36,580 nt of DNA from Bryobacterales bacterium (GCA_003136575.1 PLEX01000200.1:1-36580), one strand, 5' to 3'; positions 23,313-32,871 are shown, counted from the first letter of the stretch. Notes: generated by a model not told the origin, from the letters alone. A program made the numbers and translations.

Positions 23313-24607
23313 CCTGTTCGGGCGCGCCCAAAGGGATGGTGCTCATGTTGGCGCTCGCCTCGTCACCGGCGCTTGCGCAGCGCGGCCAGGGCAACGCTCA
23401 ATTCCAGCGCTATCCATTCGACAAGTGGGCCACCGAGGATGCCAAACCGCAGATCGCATGGAGCGTCCGCATCGATCCGCCTCGCCTGTCGCCGCACCAA
23501 CGGCTGATTACCGGCCTGCACGTTACGGTTGCGCCAGACGAAATCCGGAAGCAGAAAGGCAACGGACCTATCCTCGTCTTCGCGCGCATCGAAGACCCCG
23601 GCGGGCATCGCTACCAGACCGGCAGCCAGACGCCGATGGCGCGTCTGCATCGGGGCGACCGGTTCCTCCAGCTCGATTACGACGTCTCGGCGTTCGTCCT
23701 GCCGGGCGAGTACGTTGTCTCACTCGCGGTTTGCGACGGCGCCACGCTACAGCACAGTTTTATCCGCCAGCGGCTTCATGTCGCCCCGATAAAGCCCGAT
23801 CCATTGCCCGATTCCTGGAGCGGCCTGCCCGCGGTGGAGTTCCTTCCCGACATCGGCGCCCCGGACAGCTGGTACCTTCCGCAAGTACGCTACGGCATCG
23901 CTCTGCCGCTCGCCGCGGAGCATCCTCTTCGAGTGGAGTTGCTCGTGAATACGACGCCATCCGAACTCGGATCGCCTGCATCATTCCGCCGCAGCATGGA
24001 ACTCATCGTGCCGGCCTTGAAAGTCCTGACGGGCCTCAATTCTGCGAGCGAGGCCACCTCGGTCGGGTTGACCATTCTGGACCTGAACCGACGGGTGCAG
24101 GCTTACCGGCAGCCAGATCTTCGCGGCGCGGACCTGCGGCGCGAATGGTTCGAACTCCGCCCATCCTTCACCGAGTTGAGCGCGGCTTCCATCGAAGCGA
24201 AGACTCTTGCGGGGCAGCGAAAAACGCTGGACTTTTTCAGCGGCGAGGTGGATAGCCTTCTCGGCGGCCATGGCAGTGGCGGGGGCGAGCACGATCGGGC
24301 TGCGCGCGTGCTCATCGTACTGAGCGCTCCGGCTTTCTTCGAGCATCAGGAAGCGCCGCCTTTGCCGGATTTGCCCGCCGATCCCGGGCGGCGCGTTTTC
24401 TTCATCAGCTATTCGCCGCTGGCGTCCGTCGTTCAGGCCGATCCGGCGTCAGCCGCCCGCCCACTGGGGCAGCGGCCGCTCTATCTGTTTACCGACGATA
24501 TCGCGCATCTGCTCAAACCCCTCGGCGCGCGCGTTTTTCGCGTCTCGAGGCCCGAGGAATTCCGCAAAGCCCTGGGCGCGATTCTCGACGAAATCGCGAA
24601 AATGTAA
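23309..24607 (+). CDS. Secreted protein of unknown family, second of a tandem pair
   Basis: The ATG overlaps the TGA of the preceding paralogue (ATGA). The 432-residue product has a signal peptide (GMVLMLALASSPALAQ) and the same blocks as its neighbour: PFDKWATE, RIDPPRLSPHQRLITGLHVT, VSAFVLPGEYVVSLAVCDGA, DSWSGLPAVEFLPDIGAPDS, VPALKVLTGLN, IEAKTLAGQ, RVLIVLSAPAFF and DIAHLLKPLGARVFRVSRPE at the end. It lacks the Gly/Pro insert of the first copy. The similarity is spread over the full length, so the pair arose by an old tandem duplication. Coupled translation suggests similar amounts and perhaps a heterodimer outside the inner membrane. Function unknown. Confidence 0.75.
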   Translation: MTCSGAPKGMVLMLALASSPALAQRGQGNAQFQRYPFDKWATEDAKPQIAWSVRIDPPRLSPHQRLITGLHVTVAPDEIRKQKGNGPILVFARIEDPGGHRYQTGSQTPMARLHRGDRFLQLDYDVSAFVLPGEYVVSLAVCDGATLQHSFIRQRLHVAPIKPDPLPDSWSGLPAVEFLPDIGAPDSWYLPQVRYGIALPLAAEHPLRVELLVNTTPSELGSPASFRRSMELIVPALKVLTGLNSASEATSVGLTILDLNRRVQAYRQPDLRGADLRREWFELRPSFTELSAASIEAKTLAGQRKTLDFFSGEVDSLLGGHGSGGGEHDRAARVLIVLSAPAFFEHQEAPPLPDLPADPGRRVFFISYSPLASVVQADPASAARPLGQRPLYLFTDDIAHLLKPLGARVFRVSRPEEFRKALGAILDEIAKM

Positions 24608-24673
24608 CCGCAACGTTATCATGGTAGTTTCGCCCCGCAGCGGGCTCGCTTCCACAACCATTTCAGGAGAATT

Positions 24674-26131
<1,458 letters not shown>

Positions 26132-26213
26132 CCGTCCTGAGGGAAGGCAGATCGAGTCCGGGATGGGCGCGGGTTCACCGTTGACCGCCGCCCCGTGTCC
26201 CTTGCCCGCTCAT

Positions 26214-27431
26214 TTACCCGCGCGCCTTGGCCACTTCGATGGCCTTGTTCAGGATCACGTCTTCCCCAGGCGCATGTGTCGCGGCGGGCTCAGGCGTGGC
26301 GTCGTCTTCTTCCGGATCTCCGCTGCCGGCGTCCGGATCGATCGCCACAGTCTCCGGCGTCACGCCGTTGTCCTGAATCGACTTTCCGTCCGGCGTATAG
26401 TACTTGGCAACAGACAGGATCACCGCCCCGCCATCGTCCATCGTAATCGGCCGGAGCACCGACGCGTCGCCATAGGTCCGTTCGCCAACCAGCGCGGCCC
26501 GCTTCGATGCCTGCAACCCGCCGGCGGCAATTTCCGCCGCGGCAGCAGTCCCGCGGCTGGTCATAACGACCAGCGGCAGCGACGATACGACATTCTTTTC
26601 ATCCGCGTTGTAGTCCTTACGCTCGAACTTCTGCCCCTGTGCATAGGTAATCAGGCCCTTGCCGAGGAACAGGTTGGCGAGTTCCACGCCGTTTTCGGGA
26701 TCGCCCACGGCGCAATAGCGGAGATCGAGGATCAGTTTTTTCGCGCCCTGTTTTTGCAGATCCGCCACCGCGGCCGCAACTTCCTTCACTTTGCCCGTTC
26801 CAAGCGTCGAGGCCTTGATGTAGCCCAGCGAATCGGGCAACATGCGCGATTCAACGGGCGGGTAGGTGATAATTGCGCGGGTCAGCGTCATCTTCTGCGG
26901 TTCGGGCTTACGGCGAAGAACGGACAGGTCGACAGTCGAGCCGGGATCGCCGCGCAGCAAGAGCTTTGCATACGCAAGAGGCATATCGCGGCTGCCGATC
27001 CCCTTGATAGATTCGATATAATCGCCATCGCTCAGCCCGGCCTTGTCCGCCGGCGAGCCAGGAACGGCGGCGACGACCACGATGTACCCGTATTTTTTCG
27101 CCAGTACCAGGCCAAGATCGGCTGCGGAAGCGTCGGAGTTTTTCAGATAGTCTTTGTACTGCGTCGCGTTAAGGTAGCTGGCATAAGGGTCGATCGATTC
27201 GAGCAGGCCATTCAGCGCTCCGAGCGTGACGTTCGGAATGTTGGGTTCCTCTACGTATTCGGTCGAGATGTAAGAAAGCACCTGAGTGTAAACCTTGAGG
27301 TGCTTCAGGACATCGGTGGTGTCGGAGCCGCTCTGGGAACCGGCGCCCTGACTGACCGCGCCTCCGAAGAGGAGCAAGGCCACGAGGACGGCGGATGAGA
27401 ACACTACGGAGAATTTTGCGCGGCGGTTCAT
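26214..27431 (-). CDS. S41 (C-terminal processing) peptidase homologue without catalytic dyad
   Basis: Starting at the ATG at 27431 (MNRRAKF) gives 405 residues with an N-terminal hydrophobic segment (8-30) acting as signal or anchor; a longer frame begins at 27509. A PDZ domain lies at about 103-180 (VVVAAVPGSPADKAGLSDGD) and the S41 core at about 200-365 (DSLGYIKASTLGTGKVKEVA, LPLVVMTSRGTAAAAEIAAG, RAALVGERTYGDASV, AKYYTPDGKSIQDNGVTPE). In active members the core reads G-T-A-S-A-S-E and F-G-K-G-S. Here the Ser position is Ala297 and the Lys, 25 residues later, is Asp322, and the NPGG loop is also lost (RYCAVGD). It is therefore probably a pseudoprotease that still binds peptides through its PDZ domain. 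The Pro/Glu-rich C-terminus is unstructured. Confidence 0.85.
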   Translation of the reverse strand: MNRRAKFSVVFSSAVLVALLLFGGAVSQGAGSQSGSDTTDVLKHLKVYTQVLSYISTEYVEEPNIPNVTLGALNGLLESIDPYASYLNATQYKDYLKNSDASAADLGLVLAKKYGYIVVVAAVPGSPADKAGLSDGDYIESIKGIGSRDMPLAYAKLLLRGDPGSTVDLSVLRRKPEPQKMTLTRAIITYPPVESRMLPDSLGYIKASTLGTGKVKEVAAAVADLQKQGAKKLILDLRYCAVGDPENGVELANLFLGKGLITYAQGQKFERKDYNADEKNVVSSLPLVVMTSRGTAAAAEIAAGGLQASKRAALVGERTYGDASVLRPITMDDGGAVILSVAKYYTPDGKSIQDNGVTPETVAIDPDAGSGDPEEDDATPEPAATHAPGEDVILNKAIEVAKARG

Positions 27432-27827
27432 ATTAGTTGGACGCGGGAAAGGCGGCAAACGGTTGCAGCACACCCCTGCATTCATCCAGTATAAGTCCAT
27501 TTGACGCACGGAACGGCTGGAAATCGGCCGGGAATCCTCAAAGGCGGGAAAATGCGGACCAATCGGAACCGATTTATCGGCGGAACGGGCTTATGCGACG
27601 GGTTCTCCGGTCCGAAAAATGGCGGCCGTCACGTCTTCCACCAGTTCGGCGGCGGGGGCGTCCCGTGTCGGTCGCCCACTACTCCAACGTCGCCGCGATA
27701 CCGGGATCGAGACTTGAGCACCATTTATACACCCGCCTTGGCGCGGCCCGGGGCCGGTATCCAACACGACTGCCGCTCGCATCCAATTATCCCGGCGAAT
27801 CATCCAAAGTACGATGAGAAAATAACG
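27432..27827. other. Intergenic region, no supported gene
   Basis: About 400 bp between the divergent S41-like and DUF3047 genes. Several frames are open through it, including an in-frame upstream extension of the DUF3047 ORF to 27501 and a 126-codon ORF, but none shows a domain, signal peptide or ribosome-binding site that I can support. Promoters for both neighbours should lie here; I could not pick convincing hexamers. Confidence 0.5.
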
Positions 27828-28520
27828 ATGGTGGGAAGATTGGTTGAAAGGAAAGCGACGACTGCGTCCGCGCTGGCGGCTGCTGCCGTTTTGTTTGCAT
27901 GGCAGGGCCGCGCATCGGCGCCGGCGCTCATCGTTTTCGATGCCGCGAAGGCCTCCGCGCAAAAGCTGGTGAGCGGCGTACCGCCCGGTTGGGAACTGAA
28001 AGTGAATGCAGGACAACCAGACATTTCTGTCGCGGAACAGGACGACCAGGCCAGCCTGCACTTCAGAAGTGTCAAGTCCTCTTTTGCGCTGGAAAAGGCC
28101 ATTGACGTCGATCCCGCGGTGACGCCCTACCTGAACTGGCAGTGGAAGGTCGCCCAATTGCCGAAAGGTGGCGATTTCCGCCACAATTCCACCGACGACC
28201 AGGCCGCTCAGGTGATGGTCGCGTTCACGGATCGCCGCATCATCACGTATCTCTGGGACAGTACCGCGCCCGCGGGCACCATGGAGAGCGCGAGTTCGAT
28301 TCCGCTGGTCCATATTTTTGCAATTGTCTGCCGTTCCGGCGGCGGCGATGCCAATCGATGGCTCCAGGAAAATCGTAATGTCGCGGCAGATTACCAGAAG
28401 GCTTTTGGAAAACCGGCACCCCACGTCAAGGGAATCAGACTTCAGATCAATTCGCAGCATACCGGGTCGAGCGCGGAAAGCTACTTCGGCGAAGTGGCGT
28501 TTCGCAACGCGTTGTCATGA
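27828..28520 (+). CDS. Secreted DUF3047-family protein
   Basis: The ATG at 27828 yields a 230-residue protein with a signal-like N-terminus (ERKATTASALAAAAVLFAWQ). The remainder follows the DUF3047 pattern: PYLNWQWKVAQLPKGGDFRH, then DDQAAQVMVAFTDRRIITYL, YLWDSTAPAG, HIFAIVCRSGG, WLQENRNVAADYQKAFGKPA and a final ESYFGEVAFRN. This family of secreted beta-rich proteins has no established function. Its TGA overlaps the ATG of the epimerase-type reductase gene, making it the first gene of the sphingolipid-type operon by position. It may bind or move a lipid or glycan outside the inner membrane, but that is speculation from context. Confidence 0.75.
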   Translation: MVGRLVERKATTASALAAAAVLFAWQGRASAPALIVFDAAKASAQKLVSGVPPGWELKVNAGQPDISVAEQDDQASLHFRSVKSSFALEKAIDVDPAVTPYLNWQWKVAQLPKGGDFRHNSTDDQAAQVMVAFTDRRIITYLWDSTAPAGTMESASSIPLVHIFAIVCRSGGGDANRWLQENRNVAADYQKAFGKPAPHVKGIRLQINSQHTGSSAESYFGEVAFRNALS

Positions 28521-29494
28521 TTCTGGTCACGGGCGGAACCGGCTTCATCGGAAGCCACCTCGTCGAGAGGTTATCTGCGCACGGCGAACGAGTGCGGCTG
28601 ATGATGCATAGAAAAACTGCCCTGTCCGGACCCGCCGTTGAGGTCGTTCACTGCAACCTGGCCACCGGCGAAGGCATCGACCGCGCATTGAGCGGCACCG
28701 ACGTCGTAATTCATTTGGCTGGTGTAACCAGGGCCTTATCTTCCGCCGACTATTACGAGGGCAATGTCACGGCGACCGGAAACCTTGCGACTGCGGTCGC
28801 CGCGGCAAGTGCCAACGGCGGAAGTCCGATCCGAATGATACACATCAGTTCACTTGCCGCGATCGGTCCCTCCGCCGACGGCACTCCGGTCGAAGAGGAC
28901 GCCGAACCACATCCGGTATCCGAATATGGACGCTCGAAACTGGAAGGCGAGCGTACCCTCCGGGCGATTCTGCCGTGCGCGGTCGTCCTCCGTCCGCCGG
29001 TCGTTTACGGTCCGCGCGATACGGATGTGTTTCAATTGCTGAAGTCGATCAACCGTGGAATCGTCGCGCAAATCGCCGGCGGCGACCGGTTTTTCAGCGC
29101 CATCTATGTGCACGATCTCGTCGATGGAATACTGATGGCCGCCCGTCAGCCAAAGGCGGCTGGGCGGGCTTATTTCCTCGCGCATTCGCCGGCGGCATCA
29201 TGGGCCGAACTGGGGCGAATTGCAGCGCGAATCATGGGCCGCGCGCCACGCACGATGAACATCCCGCTGGGTGCCGCGCGCGCGGTCGGGTACGCGGCCG
29301 AGGTCTGGGCGCGATTGACCCGAAATCCGGGTATCGTTTCGCGCGACAAGGTTCGCGAGGCGCAGTGCCGCTACTGGTTCTGCAACACAAAGCGGGCGAA
29401 GGAAGAACTCGGGTTTGAAGCGCCTACCAGTATTGAAGACGGGCTGGCCGCTACGCTTGCCTGGTACCGCGAGGCCGGATGGCTGAAATACTAA
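28517..29494 (+). CDS. NAD-dependent epimerase/dehydratase-type reductase, candidate ceramide reductase
   Basis: A 325-residue extended SDR. The nucleotide loop VTGGTGFIGSH is at 4-14, DVVIHLAGVTRALS at 62-75, the active-site Ser at SSLAAIGPS (111-112) and the catalytic pair in EYGRSKLEGE (Tyr137, Lys141). The substrate region VLRPPVVYGPRDTDVFQLLK is typical of sugar epimerases and of 3-beta-hydroxysteroid or keto-lipid reductases. The family does not fix the substrate; the operon does suggest one: with serine palmitoyltransferase and a GNAT acyltransferase two genes on, it is a candidate for the reductase (CerR type) that converts the 3-keto lipid to the ceramide. ATGA overlap with the DUF3047 gene; its 3' end overlaps the PAP2 gene by 16 bp. 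Confidence 0.8.
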   Translation: MILVTGGTGFIGSHLVERLSAHGERVRLMMHRKTALSGPAVEVVHCNLATGEGIDRALSGTDVVIHLAGVTRALSSADYYEGNVTATGNLATAVAAASANGGSPIRMIHISSLAAIGPSADGTPVEEDAEPHPVSEYGRSKLEGERTLRAILPCAVVLRPPVVYGPRDTDVFQLLKSINRGIVAQIAGGDRFFSAIYVHDLVDGILMAARQPKAAGRAYFLAHSPAASWAELGRIAARIMGRAPRTMNIPLGAARAVGYAAEVWARLTRNPGIVSRDKVREAQCRYWFCNTKRAKEELGFEAPTSIEDGLAATLAWYREAGWLKY

Positions 29495-30387
29495 GGAGCC
29501 TCCGGCCAAGGAACCTTTGGCCGAGCGACAAGGTCATTCTCGGCTATTTTGCCTTCACCTGCGTGATAGAGGTCGTCTGCTACAGGGAGATCCCCGGGGC
29601 CGGTTGGTTACTGGCCCTGCACGCCGTGGCGGTGGCGGTTCTGGCCCTGGCAATTGGGGCCACCTCCACGCCGCGCGAAACCAACCGCCTGGTTTGGATC
29701 TTCCGCCACTGGTACACGCTCTTTTACGTCGCCTGTTGTTACAGGGAGATGTCGATCCTGATTCCCGCGATCGGTCGTGCCAGCCTGGATCAGGCCCTGG
29801 CCGATATCGACTATGCTTTCTGGCACGCGAATCCGTGCGTCTGGCTGGAGCGTTGGTACTCTCCGGCGCTTACGGAATTCTTACAGACCGTTTATACATT
29901 ATTTATCCCGGTCGTGCTGTTTGTGCCCTGGCTGTTCTGGTGGAAGAAAGACTACGCCCGGTTCAAATACATGGCATTCCTGCTGTCCCTCGGGTTCCTG
30001 GCCTCGTATCTGGGCTACCTGATCGTCCCGGCGAGAGGGCCGCGGTATCTGCTGGCGCACCTTCAGCACGTTCCGTTGCAGGGTCTCTGGCTGTTCAACT
30101 CCATGCAGTCGACTCTCGATGGCCTCGAGAAGCAGCATTACGACTGTTTTCCCAGCGGCCATACGGAAATGACGGTACTGGCACTGTGGCTCAGCCGGTC
30201 CGTGTCCAGGAAGCTTTTTTGGGTGTATTTTTTGTACACTCTTTGCATTGTTTTTGCTACAGTTTATCTACGGTATCATTACACGGTCGATCTCCTCGCC
30301 GGCGTTCTGGTCGCGCTTACTCTGATTCTGGCGGCGCCGGCTTTGTACCGCGGACTGGCTGAAAAAAGGGATTCGATTGACGATTGA
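29479..30387 (+). CDS. PAP2-superfamily membrane enzyme resembling sphingolipid (inositol phosphorylceramide/sphingomyelin) synthases
   Basis: A 302-residue integral membrane protein with about six hydrophobic segments (for example 17-36, 42-62, 75-95, 136-155, 165-183, 246-290). The conserved blocks are VPARGPRYLLAHL (183-195), DCFPSGHTEMTVL (222-234) and YLRYHYTVDLLAGVL (263-277). His228, His267 and Asp271 form the catalytic triad of the PAP2/sphingolipid-synthase fold. The C-x-x-SGHT and HYTxD spelling is closer to Aur1 and sphingomyelin synthases than to plain lipid phosphatases, which usually read PSGHA and H-x-x-x-D. It would transfer a phospho-head group to ceramide, or remove a phosphate. 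The gene overlaps both neighbours, so it is in the operon. The head-group donor is unknown. Confidence 0.75.
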   Translation: MAEILRSLRPRNLWPSDKVILGYFAFTCVIEVVCYREIPGAGWLLALHAVAVAVLALAIGATSTPRETNRLVWIFRHWYTLFYVACCYREMSILIPAIGRASLDQALADIDYAFWHANPCVWLERWYSPALTEFLQTVYTLFIPVVLFVPWLFWWKKDYARFKYMAFLLSLGFLASYLGYLIVPARGPRYLLAHLQHVPLQGLWLFNSMQSTLDGLEKQHYDCFPSGHTEMTVLALWLSRSVSRKLFWVYFLYTLCIVFATVYLRYHYTVDLLAGVLVALTLILAAPALYRGLAEKRDSIDD

Positions 30388-31489
30388 AGTTTCTGCGATC
30401 GGCGGCAAGCGCGGACTGAATGAGTTCGTGGAGTTGCCATGGTCGATCTATCGGGGCGACCCGTACTGGGTTCCGCAGTTGCGTATCTCGACAAAGGAAC
30501 TTCTGGATCGCGGCAAGCATCCGTTTTACGCCAACGCGGAAGCCGAGTTTTTTATTGCCCGGCGGGATGGGCGAGCGGTGGGGCGGATTGCCGCCATCGT
30601 CGATCGGGGCCATGACCGGTTTCACGAAGAGAAAGCCGGATTCTTCGGGTTCTTCGAATCGGTAGACGATGCGGAAGTGGCGAAAGCCCTGCTGAAGACA
30701 GCGCGGGAATGGGTATTTTCGCGGGGAGCCGAGTTCATCCGCGGGCCGGTGAATCCGTCTTTGAATTACGAAAGCGGGATGCTGGTGGAGGGGTTCGATT
30801 CGAGCCCGATGGTCATGATGACCTACAATCCGCGGTACTATCCGCATTTGATGGAACAGGCCGGGCTGCAAAAAGCGAAAGATTTGTATGCTTTTGTAAA
30901 CAGCGCCGACGGAGTGGACTTGAAGAAGATCGGCCGGGTCGCCGACCGGGCGCTCCAGCGCCATTCGGTTACTGTCCGGCCCATCAACATGAAGGATTTC
31001 GACGGCGAAGTGAGCCGTGTATTCGACGTTTATAATGCGGCATGGACCAATAACTGGGGCTTCGTCCCCATGACGCGGGAGGAGTTCTTTTGGATGGGCA
31101 AGGAGATGAAGCTGATCATCCGGCCCGAGATGGTGCTGATTGGCGAGACCAGGGGACGTATCATTGGATTTGCTCTTGCGCTGCCGGATGTGAATGTAGC
31201 CCTAAAACCGGCGAACGGACGGCTGTTTCCGACGGGGCTGCTGAAGATCCTGTATTATCGAACGAAGATCCGCGCGGTGCGGGTGGTGGCGCTGGGCGTA
31301 GTGGAAGAATTCAGGGCAACGGGAGTGGCGGCCGGCTTTTATGCGGAGCTGGTTCGCAAAGCCCGTGAGTTGGGGTACGACCGGGAATGCGAGATGTCGT
31401 GGATACTGGAAGATAACGTCCTGATGACACGCTCGCTGGAATTGATGGGGGCAAGGCGGACGAAGACGTACCGTTTATATCAGTCGTGA
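30377..31489 (+). CDS. GNAT-fold acyltransferase, candidate bacterial ceramide synthase
   Basis: The start is a TTG with AAAGGG 5-8 nt upstream, overlapping the PAP2 stop; no ATG or GTG nearby fits better. The 370-residue cytoplasmic protein begins NEFVELPWSIYRGDPYWVPQ and carries an N-terminal GNAT-like part (FFIARRDGRAVGRIAAIVDR) and a C-terminal one (RGRIIGFALALPDVN, VVALGVVEEFRATGVAAGFY with a worn acyl-CoA loop, YDRECEMSWILEDNVLMTRS). Proteins of this long GNAT type occur in bacterial sphingolipid gene clusters, and a GNAT-like N-acyltransferase is the known ceramide synthase in Caulobacter. That this protein is the equivalent is an inference from neighbourhood; direct sequence similarity to that enzyme could not be tested. 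Confidence 0.7.
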   Translation: MTIEVSAIGGKRGLNEFVELPWSIYRGDPYWVPQLRISTKELLDRGKHPFYANAEAEFFIARRDGRAVGRIAAIVDRGHDRFHEEKAGFFGFFESVDDAEVAKALLKTAREWVFSRGAEFIRGPVNPSLNYESGMLVEGFDSSPMVMMTYNPRYYPHLMEQAGLQKAKDLYAFVNSADGVDLKKIGRVADRALQRHSVTVRPINMKDFDGEVSRVFDVYNAAWTNNWGFVPMTREEFFWMGKEMKLIIRPEMVLIGETRGRIIGFALALPDVNVALKPANGRLFPTGLLKILYYRTKIRAVRVVALGVVEEFRATGVAAGFYAELVRKARELGYDRECEMSWILEDNVLMTRSLELMGARRTKTYRLYQS

Positions 31490-31526
31490 GTTATATCATT
31501 CATGAGTACGAGCGGGAACTAAGAGC

Positions 31527-32792
31527 ATGAGCGCATCGATCGCACGGGTTACGACAGCACGCGTTGCACCTTCACGCGTCGCCACGCTTCCAGTGGACGG
31601 CGGCAACGACGTCTTTGAGAAGTGCCGCACTTTCACACGCCCGGCCGAGTTGCAGGCCGCCGGGTTGTACATGTATTTCGAGACATTCGGCGACCGCGAG
31701 GGATGCGGCCCCGGCGAGGTGCGAAGGGGCGACCGCAAGATCCTGATGTTCGGATCGAACGACTACCTGGACCTGATCCGGCATCCGGAGGTAATGGAGG
31801 CGGCGGCGAACGCGGCGCTGAAGTACGGCAGCGGCTGCAGCGGCTCGCGCCTGCTTAACGGAACGCTCGACATCCACGTGAAACTGGAAGCCGAACTCGC
31901 GGCGTTTGTCCGCAAAGACTCCGCGATCATTTTCGGCACCGGTTTTCAGGCGAACTACGCCACGCTTTCCGCGCTCACCGACAAAGGCGACGCCCTGGTC
32001 TGCGATCACAATCTGCACGCCAGCCTGGTGGAAGGAGCTTTGCGCTCAAACGCCCGCATGGCCCGGTTCCGGCATAACGATCTGGACCATTTCGAAAAGT
32101 GCCTCGTCAACTGCAAGTGGGAAGAGCGCGTGCTCGTGGTCTCCGAGGGCGTGTTCAGCATGGAAGGCGATGTGGCGGAACTGCGCGGCATCGTGAGCCT
32201 GGCGAAGCAATACGGGGCGCGAACGTTCGTCGATGAGGCTCACGGCATTGGCGTGCTCGGCGAGACTGGCGCCGGCGCGTCGGAGCATCTCGGGGTGCTG
32301 GACGATGTCGACCTCATCATGGGGACGTTCAGCAAGTCGCTGGCGTCTGTCGGCGGATTTATCGCGGGCGAGAGGACAGTGATCGATTTCCTGAAGCACA
32401 CGGCAAGGGCGTTCGTGTTTTCGGCCAGTCTGCCGCCGGCATCCGTTGCAGCTGCCAGCAAGGCGTTGCACATCATCCGCACTGAACCGGAACGCCGCCG
32501 CCACTTGCTGCGCATCGCAAACCTCCTGCGGGAGGAACTGGTCTCGCGAGGCTTCACGCTGCTCGATGGCGAAACGGCCATCGTTCCCGTGGTGTTCAAC
32601 AGTGATTCGGACCTGTGCCGCCTCAGCAAGAAGCTGCTCGAAGAGGGCATCTACATCAATCCGATCCTGCGGCCGGCGGCGTCGCAGAATCTGCTGCGGA
32701 TCTCCTGCACGGCGGCGCATACCGAAGCGCACGTGGAGCGGTTGGTAAGCACAATCGAGAAGTCGATGGAAAGTCTCGGCATCGAGCGCTGA
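31527..32792 (+). CDS. spt: Serine palmitoyltransferase
   Basis: A 421-residue PLP enzyme of the alpha-oxoamine synthase family, condensing serine with a fatty acyl thioester to 3-ketosphinganine. The order of blocks fits Bacteroidetes-type SPT better than BioF or KBL: a GLYMYF entry (SPT: VYPYF), ILMFGSNDYLDLIRHPEV, KYGSGCSGSRLLNGTLDIHV, SEGVFSMEGDVAEL, FVDEAHGIGVLGETGAG, IMGTFSKSLASVGGFIAG (Lys270 binds PLP) and FVFSASLPPASVAA. Asp236 and His239 contact the cofactor. The first 30 residues form a Thr/Ala/Arg-rich extension. It is soluble with no membrane segment. It closes the operon of reductase, PAP2 and GNAT genes, 37 bp after the last, and is the anchor for the sphingolipid reading of the locus. 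Confidence 0.83.
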   Translation: MSASIARVTTARVAPSRVATLPVDGGNDVFEKCRTFTRPAELQAAGLYMYFETFGDREGCGPGEVRRGDRKILMFGSNDYLDLIRHPEVMEAAANAALKYGSGCSGSRLLNGTLDIHVKLEAELAAFVRKDSAIIFGTGFQANYATLSALTDKGDALVCDHNLHASLVEGALRSNARMARFRHNDLDHFEKCLVNCKWEERVLVVSEGVFSMEGDVAELRGIVSLAKQYGARTFVDEAHGIGVLGETGAGASEHLGVLDDVDLIMGTFSKSLASVGGFIAGERTVIDFLKHTARAFVFSASLPPASVAAASKALHIIRTEPERRRHLLRIANLLREELVSRGFTLLDGETAIVPVVFNSDSDLCRLSKKLLEEGIYINPILRPAASQNLLRISCTAAHTEAHVERLVSTIEKSMESLGIER

Positions 32793-32835
32793 GAGCGGGT
32801 TTGACCGCACAGTGCTATTCGCTCGGCATCCGCTT

Positions 32836-32853
32836 GGCCGGCAATGGCTGGCC
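32836..32853. terminator. Hairpin between convergent genes
   Basis: GGCCGGC (32836-32842) and GCTGGCC (32847-32853) pair with one G-T wobble around a 4-nt loop, between the spt stop and the stop of the leftward glycosyltransferase. No T-tract on the spt side; termination role inferred from position. Confidence 0.3.
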
Positions 32854-32871
32854 TTGCGCATTCGAGACCGC

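Noticed and set aside
24626..24660. CCCGC-A-GCGGG near the gnd leader as a terminator
   Set aside because: The loop would be a single base and no T-tract follows, so a stable hairpin is not credible.
27501..27827. Upstream extension of the DUF3047 frame by 109 codons
   Set aside because: The extension is Arg/Gly/Pro-rich without similarity and would bury the signal peptide that starts at 27828.
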